Below, piece by piece: positions 1-6,603 of a stretch of 7,892 nt of DNA. A program made the position numbers and the translations under genes. This stretch comes from an uncultured Chloroflexota bacterium (GTDB lineage Bacteria > Chloroflexota > Anaerolineae > Aggregatilineales > Phototrophicaceae): the NCBI GenBank assembly GCA_903904765.1, contig CAIVEA010000728.1:1-7892 (forward strand). The letters are read 5' to 3'. A model generated the notes under the pieces. That model was given only the letters and a program-made list of their open reading frames with translations, had not been told where the DNA came from and did not search any database. Numbering within the stretch: the stretch's first letter is position 1; every line of letters starts with the position of its first letter.

Positions 1-750
1 CAGATCGGGTTCAACCTGCCCCGCCATCCACAATAGGATGCGGTTGGCGAAGTTCAGGCGCTCGGTGCTGTCGCCCAAATCCTCTTTGATTTTGGGGGCA
101 ATCAGCGCGAATCCCAGCAGCACCGCATCGTACATGGCGGCATCGAACAAGTAGCGTGTGGCGATGTCAGGACGGTCTAAATCGTCCACATGCTCATCAT
201 GCGCCAGAACCTGACAGAGTACCTGAAACCAGCGGCTGGTTTCGGTCGAAAAGCCGGGTTCGAGGTCTAGCCCTTCGTCCAGCGTGTAGGTGATGAGCTT
301 GGCGATGGCTTTGCACTCGCCCGGATGCAGTGGGATGCCGCGTGCCGCAAAGCGTTCCTCGACGGCGCGCACAATCGGGCGCAACAGCGTGCTGCGGGTG
401 AGGCCGGAAGCCACGCGCACCGCATCCTGCATCCGCGCCTGTACCAGTTGCGCTTCCTCCGCCATCTCCTCCATCGTCCACAGGCTTTCGTAGCGTGGTT
501 GCAAATCCTGATTCAGCGGTTCGATGCGCTTGGCCGCAATGTCGAAATAGGTGGTGATGATTTCCGCCGACTGATTCCACGTCTGCGCGGCATATTCCAC
601 CTCACGCAGCACCTGAAGTTTGACAGGTGAAATGGTTAGCACAGACGGCGGCGCACCACCCGTCGGGGGGCGCACGGCACGGCCTTCTTCGGCAGTGCGG
701 TAGCGCACCGCCACTCGCACCGGAAACTGCACACCGGGCTGGGTGGGGTG
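1..750 (-). CDS. C-terminal part of third paralogue (helical region), runs off the left edge
   Basis: Reading the minus strand from base 750 to base 1 gives 250 codons without a stop, ending at the window edge on G-Q-V-E-P-D-L. This is the out-of-frame continuation of the gene that starts at 1075. The frame itself opens at 810, after a TGA at 813-811, and has no convincing start of its own. The product aligns with the C-terminal halves of the two neighbouring paralogues: a Y/SLW element (PRYESLWTMEE), a stretch ending CKAIAKLITYTLDEGLDL that matches their AKL..VLEMA segments, and ERLNF, which matches SRLNF in the 2586-3932 protein. About 60 more residues should lie left of base 1. The PLVIGGV motif of the two intact copies is not kept here (LLWMAGQV instead). 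Function is unknown; no catalytic motif, signal peptide or clear membrane helix is visible. Confidence 0.72.
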
Positions 751-1075
751 GTAGCGGAATAATCGGGATACGCAACACGCCCACTTCGCCGGGGCGCATG
801 CCGATGGCGATCATCTTCTTGGGCGTATCTATGACAACCGGATTGCCCTTTTTATCGGTGGTCGGCAGTTGAACGCCCACCTTCACCTGCATGTTCTGAT
901 CTACCATGTTCTGCATGATGAGAATCACTTCGGCAGGCTGGTTGATGAAGGTGCGGCGCGGGAAGATCCCCAGCGCAATCTGCATCTTTTCCATGCCGAT
1001 GCGAATGCTATCGGTAATCGCACCGAGTACATCAGGATAGAGGGGTTCAATCTTTCGGTTCGGGTTGTCCCGCAT
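602..1075 (-). CDS. N-terminal part of third paralogue (Ig-like region), frameshifted after codon 108
   Basis: The ATG at 1075 is preceded by AGGA at 1088-1085, nine bases upstream and overlapping the stop codon of the gene before it. This suggests translational coupling. Residues 13-108 match the N-termini of both neighbours: YPDVLG (13-18), IALG (33-36), an AEVILIMQN strand (48-56) and RPGEVG (94-99). After Leu108 the reading frame leaves the family and becomes a Pro/Arg/Cys-rich tail up to a stop at 602, so the residues from 109 on are probably not native. Deleting one G from the GGGG run at 745-748 would join it to the open frame that continues to base 1, giving IPLPPTQPGVQ, a natural continuation. 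As written the product would be 157 aa against about 450 for the siblings. It could be a real pseudogene, a programmed shift or a sequencing/assembly error; the sequence alone does not decide. Molecular function is unknown. Confidence 0.75.
   Translation of the reverse strand: MRDNPNRKIEPLYPDVLGAITDSIRIGMEKMQIALGIFPRRTFINQPAEVILIMQNMVDQNMQVKVGVQLPTTDKKGNPVVIDTPKKMIAIGMRPGEVGVLRIPIIPLPPHPARCAVSGASGGALPHCRRRPCRAPPDGWCAAVCANHFTCQTSGAA
745..751 (-). other. Probable frameshift site (G-run indel)
   Basis: On the plus strand the stretch reads GGGTGGGGTGGTAG, a set of short G runs. The minus-strand gene enters in one frame (last family-like codon CTA, 754-752) and family-like coding resumes one base later. 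One base too many in the GGGG run at 745-748 explains the shift most simply. Confidence 0.75.
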
Positions 1076-1086
1076 TATGGTTTATC

Positions 1087-2439
1087 CTAGACCTGATAAC
1101 CGTATTTTTGACGTGCCCGTTCGATCACCTTCTCGATAATAGAATAAGTTGTCCGATCTTCCGCACTCAAATCGGGGTAGCGCCCCAGAATGGCACGGCT
1201 GATGTCGTCCAGCGAATCTGCCAATTTTTCGGTGGGCAGGCAGGCGCGATCAAACAGGATTACACCACCGATCACCAGCGGCATATACACATCATTGAAG
1301 CTCAACACCGTATCTGCCGATTGCAGACGGCTCACCAGCGTATTCGTGTATTCGTTCACATCCGCCGAGTCACCGATTTTCTCACCCGTGACCTGTCCCA
1401 TCATCTTGAAAGCCAGACGGCAGGCATCTCGCACGAGGTCTTCGTAGAGTGTGGTGGTGAGCGTGGTGATGGGGTTTTCGGCAGCTGCCGGATTGAATTC
1501 AATAGCTCGCAACATCCCCCGAAACCATGACGGCAGGGGCAACGTGCCTTTGTGCGATGTGCCATGCTTGAGCAGATGAGCAATGTTGAGTGTTTCGTCC
1601 GCCAGATGGTCGAACACGCTCTCGGTGGGGTTCGCCATCTCCAGCACGGCCGCCAGCATCTTCGCAATATAATGCGCCTCAATCGGGTAGATCGAATACC
1701 CGCTGCGCTCAAACCGCTGCTGTGTGGTCTTATAAAGGGCGTTGACGGTCTTTTCGCGGCGCAGACCGGGTAGCATCTTTTTGTAGATCAGATCGCCATG
1801 ACGGGTGAGCGTCAGGCGGTCATCGCGGTGGTCGGAAAGCGTCCACAGGCTGACCCAACCGGGGCTGAGGTCGGGGAGTTGCCCGATCACGCCTGCTGAC
1901 GACAGCACAGCAAAAGGTGCTTCCAGCGTCGCCCCGAACAAACCGCGCCGCGTGGCAGAAAAGGGTATCTTGTGCAGGACGGCGATTTCTCTAGCCGAAT
2001 CGGGGGTGAGCAAATCCGTGTCCACCACGCCACCGCCTTCGGGCAAGCGCACGCGATCCGCTTTCTTCAGCACCTTCACTTCCACTGTCATCGCCAGTTT
2101 ATAACCGTCGCCAACGGCGGTATCTGCCAGACAGCTCACCGGCAGCGTGACATACCCCACTTCCGCCGGGCGCAACCCGACCAGCAAACGCCCCGACTTG
2201 GCGATAAAGCGTTTGGGCTTCTTCTTCAAGTCAACTTCAGGCAGTTGCAAGGTAGTCGTCACATCAATATTGCTATCCGTCACATTTTGGATGAGCAAAA
2301 TCGCTTCAAAAGGACGGCCTACACGCACCACACGAGGACGCACGCCCAGTGCAATTTGTGCGCCATTTACGGCATACCGCGTTCCATCGGTGATATGTCC
2401 CAGAATATCAGGATAATTGGTTGACTCTGAATCAGGCAT
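1087..2439 (-). CDS. Uncharacterised Ig-like/helical paralogue, copy 2 (450 aa)
   Basis: I do not recognise this family. The ATG at 2439 is well placed: AAGG (2450-2447) lies seven bases upstream and a promoter candidate lies at 2485-2514. Residues 9-14 are YPDILG, followed by a segment of alternating beta strands (about 28-125): GRPFEAILLIQN (41-52), a TTTLQLP strand (61-67) and RPAEVGY (90-96). That pattern is typical of Ig-like or CARDB-like sandwich domains. The remainder is mainly helical, with a SLWTL element, an AKMLAAVLEMA helix and YMPLVIGGV at 385-393. There is no signal peptide, transmembrane helix or recognisable catalytic motif, so a cytoplasmic structural, scaffold or adaptor role is possible, but that is inference. 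It is co-directional with copy 3 (11-bp gap, shared ribosome-binding region) and follows copy 1 by 146 bp. Coding is secure because the sibling at 2586-3932 matches throughout its length. Confidence 0.88.
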   Translation of the reverse strand: MPDSESTNYPDILGHITDGTRYAVNGAQIALGVRPRVVRVGRPFEAILLIQNVTDSNIDVTTTLQLPEVDLKKKPKRFIAKSGRLLVGLRPAEVGYVTLPVSCLADTAVGDGYKLAMTVEVKVLKKADRVRLPEGGGVVDTDLLTPDSAREIAVLHKIPFSATRRGLFGATLEAPFAVLSSAGVIGQLPDLSPGWVSLWTLSDHRDDRLTLTRHGDLIYKKMLPGLRREKTVNALYKTTQQRFERSGYSIYPIEAHYIAKMLAAVLEMANPTESVFDHLADETLNIAHLLKHGTSHKGTLPLPSWFRGMLRAIEFNPAAAENPITTLTTTLYEDLVRDACRLAFKMMGQVTGEKIGDSADVNEYTNTLVSRLQSADTVLSFNDVYMPLVIGGVILFDRACLPTEKLADSLDDISRAILGRYPDLSAEDRTTYSIIEKVIERARQKYGYQV

Positions 2440-2484
2440 AATGCCGCCTTGCTATCTTCCTCACAAGTCTGGTAATTCATGTTC

Positions 2485-2514
2485 ATTATACGGTTGATAG
2501 CCAACATCTGCCTA
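2485..2514 (-). promoter_or_regulatory. Candidate sigma-70-type promoter for paralogue copies 2 and 3
   Basis: On the minus strand a perfect -10 hexamer TATAAT (2490-2485) lies 18 bases after TAGGCA (2514-2509), which matches four of six -35 positions. Transcription would begin near 2478, about 40 bases before the ATG at 2439. It sits in the 146-bp gap between copies 1 and 2, where no gene and no terminator hairpin is visible. Confidence 0.5.
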
Positions 2515-2585
2515 TCATGGTATCCAATTTGCCGTAGGAGAACGGTTATTTCCGCGTTTGAATGTAGACCGAAATACAATCTTGT

Positions 2586-3932
2586 TCAAATCCAACTCCG
2601 GTAACGCCGCACTTCTTCATCATAACAGCGGTCAAACAGGTCGAAGATTTCGGCATTATCGTCGTTCCGTTCGGCGGCGCGTTCTCGAAAGGCGGAGTCT
2701 AACGCGCTCAATGATTCAAGTACGCTCTCGCCGCGTAACAGGGTGTCGTGTGCCACCAGCACCCCGCCAATCACCAGCGGCAAATACCAGTCGAGGAAGT
2801 TCAAGCGGCTGGTCGGGTCTGCCAGCAGGCCTACCAGTTGTTCGCCATAAGCACGAGCATCACTATCGCTGCCCAACTGCTGCCCAGTGATGGCGTGAAT
2901 CAGCCGGAAGCCGTGCAGGATCGAATCGCGCAGCAGGTCGTCCAGCAAAATGGTGGCAAAAGCGGTCAGCGGGTCTTCCACCACCAGCGGATCGGCACTC
3001 ATTTGCACCAGCGCCGCCCGCGTCCAGTTGGGCAGCACAATCGGGCTGCCATCACGCGGCCATCCGTTCCGCAAAAGCTGCCCTACCGCATAGATGGACT
3101 GTTGACGGTAACTAAGCGTTTCGGGTGGCTGATCCGCCATCTCCAGCACATGCACCATCAATTTCGCAGCAAAATGTAGTTCCGGGGCGCTCACCGCATA
3201 GTGCGGGCTGAAATGCTCGCGCAGTGCGGCATACAGCGCCGGAAACAGCAGATCGCGCTTCAAGTAAGGGATCACCTGCTCCAGCAGCGGGACGTGATAG
3301 CGTTCCAGCAACGGGCGTGTGTCGCTGTGGGTGTTCAACGACCACAGGCGCACCCATGCCACTTTGGAAGACGATGGCGGCACAGGCTGTCCCTGCACCA
3401 CGCTCAAGCGGGTTTCCACTGGCGAACCGGGCAACCGCGATCGGGTGGCCGAAAAATCCAACCCTTTTAGCCGCACCACCCGCGTGATGGTCTGTTCGCT
3501 CAGATAAAAGTAGTAGTCGAGGTTGACATCATCGTTGCTATCCACCGCCCGGATGCGACGCGGTTTGGCGGCGGGCTGCACATCCAGCGCCATACCAACA
3601 CTGTACGTGGCGGCAATGGCTTCTGCACTGACGGCGGCGGGCATCACCAGATAGCCCACTTCGGCAGGATGTAAATGCAGGGTGCGGCGGTGATGGTGGC
3701 TGGTGAGGGCAGGTTGCTGGCCGACCATCACAGAAGGCAATCGCAACGAGGCCACCACCTTCACAGGTACATCAGAAAGGTTTTGCAGGAGTAAAATAAC
3801 TTCAAAGGGGTGTCCAGTGAACACGACCGAAGGGCTGACGGCCAGTGCTGCCTGCACTACGCCATACGTACTCTGTATATCCCCGGTGATATAACCGAGG
3901 ATGTCCGGGTAATTGGGGTTGCTGTCGCTCAT
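2586..3932 (-). CDS. Uncharacterised Ig-like/helical paralogue, copy 1 (448 aa)
   Basis: First gene of the tandem array, and of unknown function. The N-terminus (SDSNPNYPDILGYIT) is close to that of copy 2. Shared landmarks are YPDILG (8-13), GHPFEVILLLQN (40-51) and HPAEVGY (88-94) in a predicted beta-sandwich segment of about 25-120. Next come GLDFSATR and WVRLWSL, then a helical part with ELHFAAKLMVHVLEMA and YLPLVIGGV (383-391). In copies 1 and 2 about 57 residues follow this last motif, so the architecture is collinear. A linker rich in Asp and Tyr (around DSNDDVNLDYYFYL) separates the two halves. No signal peptide or membrane helix is apparent. The Shine-Dalgarno sequence is weak (AGAG region about nine bases upstream). 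The gene is divergent from the phospholipase at 4030. Ig-like assignment rests on strand pattern and the G-P-F-E/N-x-x-D spacing, not on a confirmed domain match. Confidence 0.88.
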   Translation of the reverse strand: MSDSNPNYPDILGYITGDIQSTYGVVQAALAVSPSVVFTGHPFEVILLLQNLSDVPVKVVASLRLPSVMVGQQPALTSHHHRRTLHLHPAEVGYLVMPAAVSAEAIAATYSVGMALDVQPAAKPRRIRAVDSNDDVNLDYYFYLSEQTITRVVRLKGLDFSATRSRLPGSPVETRLSVVQGQPVPPSSSKVAWVRLWSLNTHSDTRPLLERYHVPLLEQVIPYLKRDLLFPALYAALREHFSPHYAVSAPELHFAAKLMVHVLEMADQPPETLSYRQQSIYAVGQLLRNGWPRDGSPIVLPNWTRAALVQMSADPLVVEDPLTAFATILLDDLLRDSILHGFRLIHAITGQQLGSDSDARAYGEQLVGLLADPTSRLNFLDWYLPLVIGGVLVAHDTLLRGESVLESLSALDSAFRERAAERNDDNAEIFDLFDRCYDEEVRRYRSWI

Positions 3933-3952
3933 AAAGGCATCTCTAATCTGCG

Positions 3953-3983
3953 ATAATAGAAGACGAAATAAATCTCGTTACAA
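3953..3983 (-). promoter_or_regulatory. Weak candidate promoter for paralogue copy 1
   Basis: On the minus strand TTGTAA (3983-3978) and TATTAT (3958-3953) are separated by 19 bases, which is longer than optimal. The -10 element is about 20 bases from the ATG at 3932, so the leader would be very short. It overlaps the plus-strand -10 candidate zone for the phospholipase. Confidence 0.3.
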
Positions 3984-3984
3984 T

Positions 3985-3990
3985 TATAAT
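3985..3990 (+). promoter_or_regulatory. Candidate -10 element for the patatin-like gene
   Basis: A perfect TATAAT hexamer lies 39 bases before the ATG at 4030 in an AT-rich patch of the divergent spacer. No good -35 hexamer is seen at 16-18 bases upstream (an AGACGA at 18 bases is poor), so this is supported only by the -10 match and position. Confidence 0.35.
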
Positions 3991-4029
3991 GCGGTTTTGA
4001 TAGGCTGCACGGCTTGCTGCTGGGAAAGA

Positions 4030-5145
4030 ATGGAATTGCTCAAGATGAACCCGCTGGCACTGTTGCATAGGCTCACCAATCGGCTGCGCGGTGTTCCCGC
4101 CCCGGCGGGCTATCCGTTTCGCAACCTCGTCTTTCAGGGCGGCGGCGTAAAGACTTTCGCCTATCTGGGGGCATTGGAAGTGCTGGAAGCAAATGGGGTG
4201 CTGCCGCAGATTCAGCGGGTGGCGGGCACGTCTGCCGGAGCGATTCTGGGGATGCTAGTCAGCCTGCGCTTGAATGCGGCAGAGATCAACCGGGTGTTCA
4301 CTATGTTGGATTTCAGCTGGGTGCCGGGCCTGCGACGCGCACAAGATGTCTTCGGGACAGTTCCCGAATTCCTTGCGCCGCCACTGGACAGCGTGATTGC
4401 CAGCACCAGCGCCTTTGATCGGCTGATGAACCAGTACGGCTGGTATTCCACCACTTATGCTTACGAATGGGTGCAGGATGTGATTGCCGAACGGTTTGAC
4501 GGCAATCGGCGGGCGACCTTCGCGGACTTCCGCGCACACGGTTGTCTCGACCTGTATGTGGTTGCCACCGACATCTCGGCGCGGACGGCGCGTACTTTCT
4601 CCGCCCATCATACGCCGGAGGTGGCTGTTGCGGACGCGCTGCGTATGTCCGCCAGCATCCCGCTGTTCTTCGAGGCGTTGCGCTTTGATGGGACACAATT
4701 CGGAACAGGGAATTTTTTCGCAGATGGCGGCGTACTGGATAATTTCCCGATGCACGTATTTGACCATCCCGATTTCGGGACGAACAACACGCACTATCAA
4801 GCGATGGTAAACGGCGAAACGCTGGGTTGCCGCCTGTATACGCCACCAGATTGTGCATGGATTCAAGCGCGTCGCCCGATCAGCAACCTGATTGATTACA
4901 TCGAGGCGCTGCTGGAAACCATCCTCGAAGCGCAGGTCGTGGCCTTCGACAACAGTCCGGCAGACCGGCAGCGCACCATTAACATCAACGACTGCTGCGT
5001 GCAGGCTACCGAGTTTGATGTGAAACCGGAAGTGGGCAACATCCGATACCAGCAACTTCTTCAAGAAGGACGCACTGCCACTGACCAATTTCTGCGCCAG
5101 TATGCGGAAAAGGCGGGTTATTCGCCCGGTAGCTTTCCGCCCTGA
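4030..5145 (+). CDS. Patatin-like phospholipase family protein (371 aa)
   Basis: A Ser-Asp dyad lipid acyl hydrolase of the patatin/cPLA2-type family, expected to cleave fatty acyl chains from phospholipids at the membrane face. Visible motifs, numbered from the ATG at 4030: a glycine-rich oxyanion segment FQGGGVKTFAYLGALE (35-50), the nucleophile elbow GTSAG (66-70, Ser68) and the catalytic DGG (232-234, Asp232) in FADGGVLDNFP. The C-terminal part (RTININD, then a TEFDV-like strand and an RTATDQFLRQYAEKAG helix) also fits single-domain bacterial patatins. There is no signal peptide, so it is probably cytoplasmic. The frame stays open to an ATG at 3913, but that would overlap the divergent gene starting at 3932. 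ATG 4030, preceded by GGGAAAG, or ATG 4045 is more likely. The oxyanion motif has Thr where GGG-x-[KR]-G is usual. Substrate is unknown. The last 28 bases overlap the convergent gene. Confidence 0.93.
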   Translation: MELLKMNPLALLHRLTNRLRGVPAPAGYPFRNLVFQGGGVKTFAYLGALEVLEANGVLPQIQRVAGTSAGAILGMLVSLRLNAAEINRVFTMLDFSWVPGLRRAQDVFGTVPEFLAPPLDSVIASTSAFDRLMNQYGWYSTTYAYEWVQDVIAERFDGNRRATFADFRAHGCLDLYVVATDISARTARTFSAHHTPEVAVADALRMSASIPLFFEALRFDGTQFGTGNFFADGGVLDNFPMHVFDHPDFGTNNTHYQAMVNGETLGCRLYTPPDCAWIQARRPISNLIDYIEALLETILEAQVVAFDNSPADRQRTININDCCVQATEFDVKPEVGNIRYQQLLQEGRTATDQFLRQYAEKAGYSPGSFPP

Positions 5146-6359
5146 TCGAGGGGGTCGTCAAGGAAGTAGATGTACATCCGCATCTGCCCCAACCGTACTT
5201 CGCTGGCGTTCCTAACCTGTGTGAGTACACGCGGCTTCAGCGGTTCGCCATCAATGAACGTGCCGTTCACGCTGTCGCAGTCTTCCACGAAGAATTTGCC
5301 GTCTTTGAAATGCAACTGCATGTGCATGCGCGATACACCTGCGTTGGCCGCTTCGTAGCGCGTCAGGTCAATGTGCGACTTCAGGCTGCCTGTCCCCGCC
5401 GCCCGCCCGAACGAAACGGCGCTCTGCACGGTGAGTACAATCGGCAATTCGCTATAGCCCGCCACGAACAGCACCGCTGCGTTTTTGCGCGTCTCCGGCG
5501 GGACAGCCGTCAGCGGCGCAGTCCCCACCAGATGCTTGGTGTACATGCCCGATTTGCCGCTTTCGTGCTGCGTAATCAACGAAGACACCACATGCCGCAA
5601 TTCGCGGGCGCTGATGGGCTTATTGAGCAGAATATCCGCGCCAGCCTGCATGACTTCGGCGGCATCCAACGGCTTATCGTTGGTATGAGTGATAATGACC
5701 GGCATGGCATTCTGGAGTACGTCACGGCGCACATAACGGCAAAATTCGAGGCCACTCATATCCGGCAGATTCATATCCACCACCACCGCCGCCGGACGGC
5801 GCTGGTTATAGCTGCGGATCGCGCCCACAACTTCGTGGCTGATCTTTGTGGCATATCCAGCCTTTTCGATCACCCCGGCGAGGATGCCAGCGATGTCCGG
5901 GTCATTATGTACCACCAGCACCAGTTGTCCCTTGCCGGACTGCATTTGATCTTGCAATTGCAAACTGGGCTGCTTGTGAATGTCGCCGCCATGCACGGGC
6001 GAAATCGTGATCGAGACATCCAACCGCAGTTTCCCCAGTATCAGTTGATCGTGGTTGACAAGGCGGTGCGGTTCATTCGGCTTCAGACGAACGCCATTCA
6101 AGAAAGTGCCATTGTTGCTCTGCAAATCCAACACGCTCAGGCGTTCCCCTTCAGGCATGATGGCGATATGCTGGCGCGAAACGCCCAGCGACTCGGCATC
6201 ATAGCTGTTCAGGTCCACATCCGGGCGTTTGCTCACATCCCCCTGCACCACGCGCCCTACCGTGATACGGTCTTCAATGCGTAGTTTGATAGGGGTGGAA
6301 GATTGCGCGGTGTACAGTTCAATCAACCACGGTGCTGCTGGTTTATCAATCGAAGACAT
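5118..6359 (-). CDS. FHA-receiver-FHA signalling protein with degenerate receiver (413 aa)
   Basis: Three domains are readable. FHA1 (about 12-117) has GR 35-36, SRQH 61-64 and NNGTFLNG 82-89. A receiver-like domain (about 144-263) has VVVDMNLPD with the phospho-acceptor equivalent Asp195, Thr224 and the NKP Lys247-Pro248. FHA2 (about 295-400) has GR 318-319, SRMH 343-346 and VNGTFIDG 364-371. Both FHA domains keep the Arg, Ser, His and Asn-Gly residues expected for phosphothreonine binding, so the protein probably docks Ser/Thr-phosphorylated partners. In the receiver the usual paired acids after the first strand are His151-Asn152 (LVVHNDPD), so Mg-dependent phosphorylation may be weakened or lost. 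There is no DNA-binding or enzymatic output domain, which fits an adaptor role. The start at 6359 is supported by AAGGA (6372-6368) eight bases upstream. No kinase gene lies in the window. It converges on the phospholipase. Confidence 0.93.
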   Translation of the reverse strand: MSSIDKPAAPWLIELYTAQSSTPIKLRIEDRITVGRVVQGDVSKRPDVDLNSYDAESLGVSRQHIAIMPEGERLSVLDLQSNNGTFLNGVRLKPNEPHRLVNHDQLILGKLRLDVSITISPVHGGDIHKQPSLQLQDQMQSGKGQLVLVVHNDPDIAGILAGVIEKAGYATKISHEVVGAIRSYNQRRPAAVVVDMNLPDMSGLEFCRYVRRDVLQNAMPVIITHTNDKPLDAAEVMQAGADILLNKPISARELRHVVSSLITQHESGKSGMYTKHLVGTAPLTAVPPETRKNAAVLFVAGYSELPIVLTVQSAVSFGRAAGTGSLKSHIDLTRYEAANAGVSRMHMQLHFKDGKFFVEDCDSVNGTFIDGEPLKPRVLTQVRNASEVRLGQMRMYIYFLDDPLDQGGKLPGE

Positions 6360-6386
6360 TCCGCTAATCCTTAGGAAGTTTAGTTA

Positions 6387-6397
6387 ATTGTATTGTA
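6387..6397 (-). promoter_or_regulatory. Candidate -10 region for the FHA-receiver-FHA gene
   Basis: Two overlapping TACAAT hexamers occur on the minus strand (6397-6392 and 6392-6387), each one mismatch from TATAAT, 28-38 bases before the ATG at 6359. The matching -35 (CTTTCA at 6420-6415) is poor. Support is by position and -10 quality only. Confidence 0.3.
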
Positions 6398-6603
6398 TTC
6401 AAAATAGTGCCCGGTGAAAGTAAATGATTGCAAACGTGCTTCACTTTAGATGCGATCCAGCGCACTTGCTGGTCTGAAAGAGCGACTGTATCCTCAAATG
6501 CAGGAATAAAATAGTTTCGGTGGCATCTGGAATACGTTAAATTGTACCCTACCTGCGCGGATGTGCATCTGTGCGTGGGCTTTCTTGTAAAAATTGCATA
6601 CGG
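6398..6603. other. Divergent intergenic region, no gene seen
   Basis: This is the bulk of the 280-bp spacer between the FHA-receiver-FHA gene and alanine dehydrogenase. It is more AT-rich than the flanking genes. I see no credible coding frame, no RNA gene and only a minor 5-bp stem (CCAGC 6457-6461 with GCTGG 6468-6472). The reading frames crossing it on the minus strand run antisense into the alanine dehydrogenase start and look spurious. Both flanking genes are transcribed outward, so it should hold their promoters. Confidence 0.6.

Noticed and set aside
197..580. 127-codon minus-strand frame near the left edge
   Set aside because: It is in a different frame from the family-matching continuation of the third paralogue over the same bases, and its Arg/Gly/His-rich product resembles nothing.
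3913..4029. Upstream ATG extension of the phospholipase by 39 codons
   Set aside because: It would overlap the start of the divergent paralogue, spans the likely promoters and adds residues unlike patatin N-termini.
4255..5088. 277-codon open frame on the minus strand across the phospholipase gene
   Set aside because: It lies fully antisense to a gene with clear catalytic motifs, has no recognisable domain and is a typical shadow frame in GC-rich DNA.
3913..5145. Anti-phage (CBASS-like) interpretation of the patatin gene
   Set aside because: Patatin effectors occur in such systems, but no nucleotidyltransferase, ancillary CBASS gene or other defence component is in the window.
5310..6284. 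324-codon open frame on the plus strand across the FHA-receiver-FHA gene
   Set aside because: The composition is rich in His, Arg and Gln with no domain pattern, and the opposite strand encodes three intact recognisable domains.
6457..6472. Small hairpin CCAGC/GCTGG in the divergent spacer
   Set aside because: Only a 5-bp stem with a mismatch beyond it and no T run; expected by chance.
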